The notes below the pieces were generated by a model. That model was given only the letters and a program-made list of their open reading frames with translations. It made no database searches and was not told the origin of the DNA. Position numbers and translations under genes: made by a program. A stretch of DNA of 64,000 nt, taken from NCBI GenBank assembly GCA_958450365.1, contig CAUEEP010000732.1, positions 3,411,001-3,475,000 of the forward strand, read 5' to 3'. Positions within the stretch are counted from its first letter, which is position 1. Every line of letters begins with the position of its first letter. The stretch comes from Mesorhabditis belari (Eukaryota > Nematoda > Chromadorea > Rhabditida > Rhabditidae). Positions 43,978-54,757 of the stretch are shown one piece after another.

Positions 43978-44549
43978 TTAGAAAAAGAGATGAACGAGAA
44001 GATATGCCCAAAATCCGACGAAGGCCACTAGACTTGCGTTGAAGAGACTTCGCTCCCAAGGCTCGAGCATATAAAGCCCGGACAGAAGCAAGTATTGCAG
44101 ATAGATGTTAGCAATCGGACCAGTCTAAAAAACGATTTAACTTATGATTTTAATCGCCCAAAAAAATATAACCACACTTAGTTTACGTGCACCCCTTCGC
44201 GATAGGCATCTAAGGAAGCAGCTTTAAATTAACACAATGTCTAACCTTTTATTGATTTAAATAAAAAGTTAAATTAAAGTGGAACATCAAATTTGATAAC
44301 TTCAACTCAATGCTTAATTTGAAACTTTATTGAAACAATTATTTACTTAATTAAACTTTACGAACCAAATTTTGACATCTGCTCAATGAGTCACAGAAGA
44401 TAAACTACAAAGTACCAATCTTTTCCACAAACAAGCCAACGCGCAGAGTAGAGAAACAAGAGGTTTAACTTATGAAAAAGGCCCACCTTTATGACTTCAG
44501 TGTTGTTGTGGTCGAACCTGTGGACCTGGACTTGCTCCGTTTTCACCAT
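43978..44549 (-). CDS. Small subunit of serine palmitoyltransferase (SPTSS)
   Basis: Two exons, 44,549-44,487 and 44,124-43,978, joined in phase 0, give a 69-residue protein. The N-terminal part is MVKTEQVQVHRFDHNNTEV. The second exon reads IANIYLQYLLLSGLYMLEPW followed by ERSLFNASLVAFVGFWAYLL. The YxQYLL..xLYMLEPWER..FN core is the signature of SPTSSA/SPTSSB, and the length matches (human about 71-76). Known role: ER membrane activator of the SPTLC1/SPTLC2 dimer, raising activity and tuning acyl-CoA choice in the first step of sphingolipid synthesis. Hydrophobic segments fit a small ER membrane protein. It is first in a minus-strand cluster followed by ATG12 and PRCC. A TTTTTAG at about 44,637 is a candidate trans-splice acceptor. 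No commonly used nematode symbol is assigned. Confidence 0.88.
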
Positions 44550-45093
44550 TAGCAACGTTTCGAATAACTCTTCTGGCGTCTAAATGCGACACTGCCGCAC
44601 TTGTCCCTCTCAGATCGATTTCCAGCACGATAACGCCTAAAAATGTGGCGTGATTGACGAATGATAAAGCAAACAAAAAACAGTGCAAGAAAATCTTTCG
44701 AGAGAACTTTGTTCGATGAGAAAGCGCTACATCACGGCGTAATTCGCGTTTTAGTGTGTACTGGCATGGGTTTGAATTTTGAAACAACAAAACCCGCTTT
44801 TGAAAAGAACTCTAATAAAAATTTCATGGTTTCTACAGAGAAAAATGGGTCGAAAAGAAAACACGTAAAATGAAGGTGAGCGATTTAAAAAGTTAATTTA
44901 TACTAACTGAATGAAAATAACTGATTAGCTTTTTAACTGAATATTCATTATCGATGGAAAATATTTTCAAAAAATTATATAAACCTGAAAAACTCTAAAA
45001 ATCATTATTTTCTCGCTTCACAGAATTTTATATTTACTAAAGTTTACTTTGTTTTACTCGTTTTTGCACTAATAACACTATTTCAGTTAATAA
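44550..45093. promoter_or_regulatory. Divergent intergenic region of two operon-like clusters
   Basis: About 540 bp lie between the SPTSS start (minus) and the small basic protein start (plus). TTTCAG at about 45,083-45,088 just precedes the plus start and TTTTTAG at about 44,637 precedes the minus one. Both fit trans-splice acceptors. Short open frames on both strands here show no similarity. Confidence 0.5.
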
Positions 45094-45830
45094 ATGGGCA
45101 AAGTTTCGAAGGGTGGACGCAAGAACTGCAAGGCGGGCCCGGTTCAAGTCACTATGAAGCTCAAGGCAGGCACAAGAGCGTCGAAACCGACAACAAGAAG
45201 CACTGCGCAAAAAGAACTGCAACAAATCCGGCAAGCCACATCATCGTTCTGCGTAACTTCTCCAATGTCGAAATCACCAAAAGTGAAACTCAGCGGTCTG
45301 AGAGAGAAACCTCGTGAGTTTCCTTTTCTTTTATTTGTTAATTTTGCGTTGTTTAGCTCGGCTTCGGTTGAGGGCTGCTTCTTTTGCATCGACGTCAAGT
45401 TCAATGGATGATGGTTGTGATCCACGTCGTTCTATGACTCCAAAAAATCGGTTTGTGTCTAACTTTTTTCAAATTTCCAAAAATTTCCAATTTTAGGCTG
45501 GTGTTTGATGAAAGCTCGTTCAAGACGCCAGTAATGTCGCCGACGTTGTTTGAGGAGAAAAAACATTCGCCTCGTTCGGAAAACATTCGGTGAGCAGTTT
45601 ATTGCTTTCAAATAGTTTACGTGCTTTTTAGAGCAAGAATCATGAGCACCTTCAGACAGAAGACGAATGATAGAAGACGCAAATCACTACGCGGCTCCGC
45701 TACAATTCTCAACTTCCATTTTCATGACTTGCAAATCACTCCAAAGTAGAGATTAATGAATTTCAAATAAGCTACTTTATTTAGGACTCCAACGAGCCGA
45801 TGCAGACTTGCCAAGAAAGGCTTTAAATAA
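45094..45830 (+). CDS. Small basic Ser/Thr-Pro-rich protein, unknown
   Basis: Five exons encode about 165 residues. The first reads MGKVSKGGRKNCKAGPVQVT. Later segments include RRLRAASFASTSSSMDD-like sequence, RRSMTPKNRLVFDESSFKTP, VMSPTLFEEKKHSPRSENIR, RARIMSTFRQKTNDRRRKSL and a basic end CRLAKKGFK. It is rich in Lys/Arg and has several S/T-P sites in the second half, suggesting a nuclear, CDK-regulated protein. The FDESSFKTP...SPT spacing faintly recalls the C-terminal region of borealin-type chromosomal passenger proteins, but I cannot support that assignment. RPAP1 starts 121 bp after its stop, so the two are probably an operon. The start is the first ATG after a TTTCAG. Confidence 0.7.
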
Positions 45831-45951
45831 TTTGTTCAATAAATGTTGTTATAATTTGTTTTCGTTTTTTATAAATATGTACTGTTTGCATTGCAATACT
45901 TTAAATCGCTCAACTTGAAACTAGAAGAACATACTTTTTTAAAGATTAAAG

Positions 45952-48843
45952 ATGATAGCACGACCCAAACCTGGAGAAACCGAAGATGATCTTAAAAGGC
46001 TTGAAGCGGAATTTCAGCAGGGCGATAGTCAGGTCTACTACGAATTTATTGTAAAACTTATCTGGGATTTAGTGTTCCGTCAAAATCAAGCGCCCAATCA
46101 AAAAAGCAACGGTAGTTGGAGGCCCAGATCAAAAAGTATTTTTAGCTTTTAAACACTTCAGTTTATATCATAGCCGTCTTTGAATGCCGTTAAAAATCAA
46201 CGGGAAGGTTCAAAGCGACCCAACTTGGCCGGACGATTCACGTTGGATTTAGACACTTTACCCGAACTTGAAAGCTATCAAGTTCTTTTTTGACGTCGAA
46301 GTGGGAGCTCATGGGGGTTTTATTAAACAGAATCATTTAGGAGCGCAACACTGATCTACTTGATCTTCAACCGACAACAAGCAAACTGCCAGCATCAACC
46401 CTGAAAAGCTACTCAGAAGATGACGGTTTTCCAGAGGTTAGTTTGTACTTTGTTAAAGTCAACTCTCGATACAACGATTTTGAAATTCTAAAACACGCCC
46501 TTGCTTTTTGCGCAGCTGCCCAGCAAAAACGCAATCGTTGGCCTTTCAAGGCAGCTACGCAAAAAATTTGGGCGCGTTTTAGAATCGTTAAATCGAAATT
46601 TTTGGTCCCGAGCGAATCGTTAAATCGAGAGTCAACTGTATTAAATTTTATTGTTTTTAACAGGCTATTGATCTCTCATCTTACTACAAAGTTGGCAGTG
46701 CGAAAAGACAAGCCGATGCTGGGAAAAGTTATTTTGCAACTGAGTTCGACCGCCTTAATGGCCACATTGAAGGTAGGGACAAATTTACCAAAACTTTGAT
46801 TTGGTATTCAGTTAAGACTGTATGCACTATTTTAGATGCGAGACATGACCCCATCGAGGAAGATTCAATTACGGCGTTAGCAAGTGAGACGCAAAATGAT
46901 TTTGAAGAGGAAAACGTGAAACGGCTGGCTGCGATGAAAAATGATGAACTTGTAGCAGCACGCAAAGAAATTGAAGAAAAGCTTGGTAAGTAGTTAGTCT
47001 GTAGCGTTAAAATAATTAATTTTATCAAATAAACGACAGCTTTTTAGATCCGAAGTTGTTGGAATTCTTGAAGAACCGGCATAAGTCAAAAAACGCTAAA
47101 CCTTCATCTGAGGCTCTAGCAAAGCCTCAAGGTAGTTGAACTATTTATTGAATGAATACTTAAATTTTTTAGTTTCCCAATATAAACAAGCGAAGCTGCT
47201 ACGCGAACAGGGATTGGCGGAGGAAAAAAATGAAGTAGAATAATCTTAGCTACTATTAAAAAAATAGTTTAGCCGCAAACTTCTATATCTACCGAAGCTA
47301 TCAGACAATTAGAAGTGTTGGAGGAGTTTGCAGATTGGAAAGCAGAAGAAAAGTACGACAGATTAGCTGCCGTAAGTTTTTTTAGCATCTAGCGTTTTAA
47401 AAATCTGCTTGTTTTAGGATGCAGTTCAACTCGACTTATTGACGAAATGCGCTCGAAGAGTGATTCCAAGACAAGAACACCAAGCCACTCGTCTATTTGA
47501 TCTATTGAAAGCCTCTACCAGGTTTTCTTTAATTGCATTACTTCAAAAAATACCATTTAGAACCGAAGCACCAAATTCGACACTCGAGTTAGCGAGAAGT
47601 AAAATTGACGAGATTAAGAAACTCTACCTTGAAGAAATGTAAAATTTTATTTTATTCTTAATGCGTAACGGTTCAGTAACGTTGGTGGAAAGCAGGTCCA
47701 GCGGTTTGCAAATGGACTAAATCCGGTAGTGGATGGCTCATGGATGTTGCGACCGATCCGAAGCGTTTTGGATGCAATGCAGAAATCGGAAAGGTCTGGT
47801 TCAGTACGTGTTTTAGTTTGAGTTCGATAATTCAGGTCTTCTACCACAGATGATCTCGACATCGTTCGTTTAACGCTAATGTGGACGGCGTTACTTTTTG
47901 CAGAAAGACCGACACTATTCTATACAATGGTTGACCCCAGCGATTTTTATGTACGACTGGCAGAACTTTATATTTTGGGTTGGTAGTAAAACATTTTCAC
48001 TCAAAATTTAAGTTTAGGCCCAGAATTGTTTACCGATACGATTATTGAAGAGTGCACATCGATGCTCTTGGAGCAATTTTTGTTGCCTCAATCGCGAAAA
48101 GGGCAACTAATTCTTCGACTTGAACGACCCGTGGCGGGCCTTGACGCTTTCATGCCATTGTATGACTTATTTTATTTTGGAGTTTTCAAATTTTTTTAGT
48201 TACGAAGAGCTGTTAACAAAGTACGAGGAGTTTTCCGTTGGGCATATTGGATTCTCAAAGGTTTGATGGAAAGTCGTTTGAAAATTAAATTATATTTAGA
48301 TCATCTTACTTGGTGCTTATGGAAACAGCGCTCTTAGTGATGCCCTTGAATGTCAATTAACGCTATGGAGTAGTCGGAGAAATGTTGTACGAGAGATGAC
48401 AACGTCTTCCAATGTATTGGTAATGTTCAGCAAATTGATAATCCAATAGTATATATTATTTCAGAAGCCGCTTCTTGACTTCATCAAAGAAATATCAGAG
48501 AATGCGGCTAAAGCTAAAGAGGAGACTTGCTACGTACAGTACAGGTTGTTTATAAGATTTGTTTAAGTTGCAAACGTTTGTTCAGCATGCTCTTGTCGGA
48601 ATATGCAGGTGCTCTTCGTTCTCGTCGAGTGGAAAAGGAAAGAAATTCGGGAGCGTTTATGATTGCCGCGAACGAGCTTGGAGCTTTTGTTTTGAGACAC
48701 ACCAGTGCTAAAGAGGTCAATCGTTTCAAATTTAATTCAACGTTTTTCTTTAGAATGTCGAATTATCAACACCGAGTTTGAAAGATTTCGATTCGCTGGT
48801 TTGCGTCTTACGAGAAGCTGTCAAAGACGTTCTGACCATTTGA
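45952..48843 (+). CDS. RPAP1: RPAP1, RNA polymerase II-associated protein 1
   Basis: About 16 short exons encode roughly 650 residues. The N-terminus MIARPKPGETEDDLKRLEAE matches the RPKPGE.E.DL...QF opening of RPAP1. The mid-N domain has FEEENVKRLAAMKNDELVAA and IEEKLDPKLLEFLKNR, matching the conserved 'EEN..RL..M...E....Q......LDP.L..FL' block. The C-terminal part includes TLMWTALLFAERPTL, YEELLTKYEEFSVGHIGFSK and LGAYGNSALSD, resembling the conserved YE.LL..FE..S.GD..F... region. RPAP1 helps assemble and import RNA polymerase II with RPAP2/GPN proteins and links Pol II to Mediator. At about half the human length, it lacks most of the central helical-repeat region. Second gene of a plus-strand pair. 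Confidence 0.88.
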
Positions 48844-51635
48844 GGTGTTGTTTTTCTTGCATTGTTGAAACGTTGTTGATTTGGAATAAATGCCAATAAA
48901 TTTATTCAAAATACGGGAGCAATTTGTGGTGACCGATGCTTTGTGGTTGGTGGGGTGGGTTCTCGTGATGGAGACGGGCGAAGAGCTTGAGCCCAAGACT
49001 CAAGAAGCACTAAAGTTACTTTGATGATCTCGGGGAAACCAATTTACGTAGCATGCAAAATCTTGATATTCAATTTGTAAGTCTTGTTCGCTTACTTGAA
49101 GGCATTGTTGACGTATCACTTTTGATATAAATAGCTGAAGTGCTCATGAATAAAAGGAAAATGAGCACAAGAGGGCGCATCACTGTAAAAAAAAGTGGAA
49201 ATTTGTGCTGGCGGGCTTGATTGGCTTCTGAAATCAGTGATTATGCGGATAATTTAGATCGAAGGAATTAGATATTGAAAGAGTTAATTTGTGAAAGGAA
49301 GTTGGTGTTGTTTGCACTCAAAGGGGGGAGGGGGAGGGGGTCGGTTTACCTTTATTGGCAGGTGTCACTTTTGGGTCTTTAGGGAGTTTCATCGTGGGTC
49401 ATTTCTTTTATGGGAACTGTTTTTCAAGTATAGCTACCAAATACTTTATAGTAACCGGCTATTTTACACCCTTCTCAAATGACAGTTTCTGAAATACAAT
49501 GAGATACAAAGACTAAACTTTACAGTAAATTTCAAGCCAAAAATTTGACAAATTTGACAAATTTGGCAAATTTAGCAAAAATTGGCGAGCCAGAAAGTGT
49601 AAAGAGATAGGCTCATATGGTGAGATTGGAGAAATGTGTCCCGGGATTAGCAGGCGCTCACCCCAGCCACCATTTCCGGAGTTGTCTCTTCCCATCTTGG
49701 GCCTATCGAAAGCGCCAGATGTGAGAATATTTCGCATCCGATATTCGAAGATAGGTGTCAATAAGCAAAGTGAGTTAATATTGAGTTAATTGAATAGTCA
49801 AAAAGATGAACGTTTCAAAATTAAACTTTGGTAGAAGTGGATGGAGTTTAGATGATGGGCAAAGTGGCTAAAGCGTTTCCTGAAAGATGAAAGAAAGATG
49901 GCTACAGTACGCTACAGTACTCTAAGAGTCTTTTTCATTTTAATCAAGTGAGCTTGGTGGCCTTTATCAGCTAAGAAACAATTCTAAAATGAGGGATTCA
50001 CCAAAAAGACTAGGATTACGATACCTTTAGCTAAGGCGCATTTTAGAAAACTCTATTCTAGAGGGATACTATAACCAAATTCCAATCAAATTCAAAGAAA
50101 AAAGCACCAAATTTCGAGTTCTTATAAGGATGACCAAAACCCCAAGACTACAAAGAAGGAAAACAATTTTCGGATGAACAAGAAATGAGGCCAAACGACA
50201 GTGAGGCTCATCCCAAATAACGAGAGTTCCGAATTGGTAAGTGCTGTGACCCGAGTTGGAGATGGGAAAGGAAAGGTGAGGTGAATCCGAAGGAGAGGAT
50301 CGATGACAATACCCATTTCCCCCCTTACTATTCAACAATCTCACCCCGAAAAAAGGAAAGGGAAAGACTCATTATGAAGAGGGAGGATACAATTCGCGCA
50401 CCACCACATTGTCCTTCTCTTATGGTCAATCAAATAACTCGTCTTTCTTTCTCGTGTGGTCAAATACTTTTGAGAGACTGGCTAATTGAGAACGAGATCC
50501 GTTTCTTTGGAAAAAAAAAGCCTGTAGGGAACGCTGCAATCATGGGATTACGGTAGCGGGTGCATTTTTTAGAAAAAAACTTTGACAAAAGCATTAAGTG
50601 GCACCTCGATAGCACCAAGAATCTTATCGTAACCCAGAAATAGCTTTGTTAAAAGATATTACGGTGAGTCACTACCTAAAGCTTTCCTATCAAATCTAAA
50701 AAAACAACGTAATCCATCAGACAACTTCATTAGTGTTTAGGCAAAAACATTGAAGAAGAATCCAGAATCCCAAAGGATGACTTGATGATTGGAGGAGAAG
50801 AATGGGGAAAGAAAGAAGAAAAGAGGGTCTGGATTGAAATTTGACTCTTCTGGGAGCCGATCCCCATTTTCTCTCAAATATCCCCACCTTTCATTCAATC
50901 TAAATACCGACAAACGGCCGGCAGTCAACAAAGTCGTTCACTGAATGTAAAGATGGGGTTAAAGAATAAAAGAAGCAAGGTAAAGGATCACTGGCTACTA
51001 ATATGTAAACTAGATACTAGTAAATCCCTAGACACGAATGCGGATTAAAATGAAAACGAACCATTACCCCATAAATTTATGAAGTGCATTATGCTTATTG
51101 TATTTGCCTGAACGAATAATTCAAGTCTAAAGAAAAACAACAATGTATCTCGTTTGTGCCTAGGTTTTCTTTTTAAAAGGCTCCCCTTTTGGTCATCCTT
51201 ACCTAACGAGGCCTAACGCATCCATCGGGCTCATTCACAGCGGAAAACCTAATTCCGTCGGCCATCTTTTCATACAACATCGGTTTTAGGACTTGTAACA
51301 TTACTGACAATGAGCAAAGAAAATGCTCTTTCATAAAATATTGAATGAAAAAGAGTCTCATCCAAAAAATATAGCTTAAAAAAATGACAGATAATGAGAC
51401 GCTGGGCGTTTCAAATTTGAATTTTAAACAATGTCCCTCATTTTTTGCAAACAAAGCCAATTTCTTTCCAATTTCATATGAAAATGCTCAGGAAAAATGC
51501 CGATCAAATCTTTGGCATTTGGGCATTTTACAAAATATTCAACAAACTTTAACAATTTTATTTAAACCAAAAACTGGGCATTAAGAACAACGTATTAAAA
51601 ACAATGTAAGAATTAAACCTTTCACTTCCATACGT
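48844..51635. other. 2.8 kb without a recognised gene
   Basis: It contains the RPAP1 3' end (AATAAA at about 48,885 and 48,895), a G-rich run at 49,323-49,340 that could form a G-quadruplex, and scattered unsplit open frames of 60-90 codons without similarity. A 44-codon frame at 48,890-49,024 (MPINLFKIREQFVVTDALWL onward) overlaps the polyadenylation signals. The tra-2-like gene's 3' UTR should lie at the right end. Confidence 0.5.
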
Positions 51636-53112
51636 TTATGAAGGCGAAGGCTCGGGTGACTTCTTGCTGTGAACTGATGGTTCTTGTGAGACGCTCTTCT
51701 CACGCGAAGGAGACTTTGAAGCCGAATGACGAGGCCTAAATCAATAACATTGTATGATAATATTCCGGGAGTAATTACCACAAAGTGACTTCATAAAGAA
51801 AATCACTCTAACAAAAAGGCCTGTTACGATTGTATTTTAAAGAAAATAAACCGTACTGTTTTGGAGCTGGTGATCTGCTTCGAGAGCCCCCGTCGCGTCG
51901 CGAACGACGTGGCGACATTGAGCGGCTTGAGAGAGCCCTTGAACGAGATCGAGCTCTTGAACGAGAGCGACTAAAAGCAAGTGCAGAAAGAAGTTTTAGT
52001 CAAGTATACCGATAATCCTCATTGTTACGTCTAGGCGAGAGTCGGCGGTTACTTCCAGCAATTGAAAAGTCCACACGGATTTCCCTACCGCCAATCTAAA
52101 ATTAGAATGGTTAAGTTTATGTTAAAAGGAATAACGTTTAAATTTCTAATGGGGTAAACGCACGTTAGCTCCCATCATCCGGTCTCGAGCACGAGTTGCA
52201 TCCTTCGTCGTATCAAAGTAGATAAAAGCATAGCCCCTTGACTCACGGGTGTAGTGATCACGAACAAGGCGGATCTAAAGCAAACAAATTATTGTTACTG
52301 ATTTACTGAACCTGTTCAATGTCTCCATATTTTCCAAACAGCTTGTCAAGCTCCCTTTCTGTCGTTGATTTGGGAAGATTGAACACACCAAGGCATCTAA
52401 AATATTGTAATCAATGAAGCTCGCATAAAAAATACCTATTTGGCTCTGGATTATAGCGATTTCCATAAGTATGACGACGGGATTTTCTGTCAACGCGAGG
52501 AGGTGACCTAAACTCACATTCATTCGTTTTTATTTGAGTCGCACAAAAGAGTTTGGACTAAAATAAATAATGATAAAGGTACCTGCTATAAGAGCGTCGA
52601 TACGAGCGTTTCCTATCCCGACTCATCGATGGCGAACGAGATCCACGGCTTACAGAACGAGAAAGAGAGCGGCCACGATGCTGAATTGTCACGAAACATT
52701 GAGTTGAACATTTGAGAATTTACGGATTGCTTTGAATTTCTCTTGCCTTAATTATAAGTTTAACTTGGTAACTGAATTTTCTTGGTGCACTAAAGCAGAA
52801 TACAATCGACTCTAAATTTTAAAGAACCCTAGGGGTCAGTGCCACTTTTTTTATTTTGTTGAAAACGTAATTAGAGAATCCATTGCAAAGTGTTCAATTA
52901 CCCTAGTCACAGCTTGACAAATGTTCTTCAGAATAGAACCTCTAGCGGAAATTAAACTTTAATGTAAGCAAACTTCTTCATAACTTGCTTTAACGCTGGG
53001 TAGTTTGTTACAACAATTGAAAAGTCGATTGTATTTCAAGGAAAGACAATACCTTGCGTCGAACCGGGCTACGGCTGAGCGATCGGCTTCTTCCTCTTGG
53101 AGAAACAACCAT
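51636..53112 (-). CDS. rsp-8: Transformer-2-type SR splicing factor
   Basis: Exon 1 starts at 53,112 (MVVSPRGRSRSLSRSPVRRK). Exon 2 adds HRGRSLSRSVSRGSRSPSMS, then an arginine/serine-rich first RS domain ends at the RRM. The RRM begins YNPEPNRCLGVFNLPKSTTE and continues with FGKYGDIEQIRLVRDHYTRE, RGYAFIYFDTTKDATRARDR and GREIRVDFSIAG. RNP2 is CLGVFNLP and RNP1 is RGYAFIYF. The NP.PN..LGVF opening and the RS-RRM-RS order are typical of Tra2 (rsp-8 in C. elegans). The second RS domain ends with HSASKSPSREKSV and KKSPEPSPS at the stop at 51,636. Tra2 proteins bind GAA-rich exonic enhancers and promote exon inclusion. The symbol follows similarity, and orthology was not tested. Confidence 0.88.
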
Positions 53113-53319
53113 TGCACGCTGCCTCAAGAAAGCAATATTCCCTCTTTTTTTTCACTTTTTTACATTCCGCAGATATCAATAGACATGCTATCGCAAAATA
53201 GAAGAAGAATTCTAAGATCTTTCAGCTTTATTCACAGATATGGAATGATAACTTGCAAATTTGAAAACACAAAATAACATGATACCCAAACCATAAGTTG
53301 AGAAATTAGCAGTTCATTA

Positions 53320-54446
53320 TTACTTTTGCTTTGATTCGCCGCGGAAGCTCTTCCACTGGGCTTTCACTTGATCAAGTCCCTCGTAGAAACCATCGATTAC
53401 CTAAATCAAACAAAAATGTATGCCAACACAAAGTAAATTTACTTCTCCTTGGACGTCAAAAAGATTCTCGGTCTCGTCAAATCTATCCTTGATCTCCGCA
53501 ATGTAGGTGACGAAACCGTTCAAGTTTGAGCCAGTGAGTACGACGGTGCCTTTGTCCTTCAATACAGTGAGTTGATCATTTAGATGTTGATTAGACGTAT
53601 CAATGCCGCTCATCGTGACTTCTTCCAAGTTCATCCTAAACCAATGAATAGGCGAAATAAGTATATAGAAAAAAACCACTTTTTAAAATCAAGTTGCTTC
53701 ACTGATGTGACTGCGTCGCCAACGGCCGTGCGGACGTACGAGCTTGTTTGTTCAATGGTGGCTCCCATGTTCCATTCAATCTTCATGACTCTAGCGACAA
53801 TGGTCGTTGACAACTTGTAGAAGAAAAGTGGTATCTAAAGATTTTAAAATTGAAATACAAATTGCTACCTATACCTTGATAATTCCCGTCACATCGTTCA
53901 AATCAACCCAGTGAGTAAAGATGTAGTCGCAAAGGAAAGAGATGATCGAGGTGAATACTGCCAGAGCCAACAATCCAAAAATGACACCTGTGCCCAGCAC
54001 GATGCGCATCCATTTAGCCACAGCATCACGACCAGAACCGATAACCGTATTGGCAGAATCAATACCTGAAACAAAACATTAACAATTTATTCACTAAACA
54101 CAAACCATAGTTGTAGAGGCTTTCGGTGCGGCCCTTTGCAAAATTGGCGGTGTTGGCAATCCTATCGTAGAGAAGCATTGCGAAATCGACTTCTTTCTAA
54201 ATATATGAAAATTCCATTTCTAAATATTCTTTCTATAAATATCTAAAATCTAGATAAGACTTTTAACTTTAAATCAAATCTTGTAAAGAAAAGTGGAAAT
54301 GCGAACTTTCCGACGGCACTTTTGCGATTGCGAGTTACGGTAATGCCCGACAAAATTTAACGGATACGGTATATTTTCAGTGCATGATAGAATCACAGGA
54401 AGACAGTCGTCGGCTTCGCATTATTACTCTTTTCTACCGCCATCAT
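53320..54446 (-). CDS. Unknown single-pass membrane protein
   Basis: Exons from about 54,196 down to the stop at 53,320 encode about 250 residues. The first clear exon reads EVDFAMLLYDRIANTANFAK and GRTESLYNYG. Next comes a hydrophobic segment VLGTGVIFGLLALAVFTSII, then amphipathic stretches VARVMKIEWNMGATIEQTSS and LNDQLTVLKDKGTVVLTGSN, and a basic end VKAQWKSFRGESKQK. The exon at 54,196 follows an acceptor. A plausible first exon starts at 54,446 (MMAVEKSNNAKPTT) and joins in phase, but its donor is weak. I do not recognise the family. The pattern of one membrane segment among amphipathic helices fits a membrane-shaping or lipid-associated protein, which is only a guess. The innexin stop is about 310 bp upstream, so co-transcription is possible. 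Confidence 0.6.
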
Positions 54447-54757
54447 AAAACGATTTAGATATTAACGATTCAACAGTTACTACCGTCCTTTCATAAACAA
54501 ATTTTCGACACACATTTATTAAACAAACAACTAAAGCTATTTTAGAAATTCTATACAAATACAATCGAAACAATAAATAGGATAGACAACAAAAGCCTTT
54601 TCATTAAAGGCACAAAGCACCGAAACAAAAAGGACAACAAAAGGGGGCAAATCAAAGACACTACTGAAAACATTGGCAAAACTATAACATACAAAAGTGA
54701 AAACATTAAACAAATAACAATAAAAACAATAATAGCGGCCAATCGACTCCATTTACT

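Noticed and set aside
44497..44790. 97-codon minus-strand frame upstream of SPTSS
   Set aside because: A start at 44,549 in another frame splices in phase to the conserved SPTSS exon and explains this DNA better.
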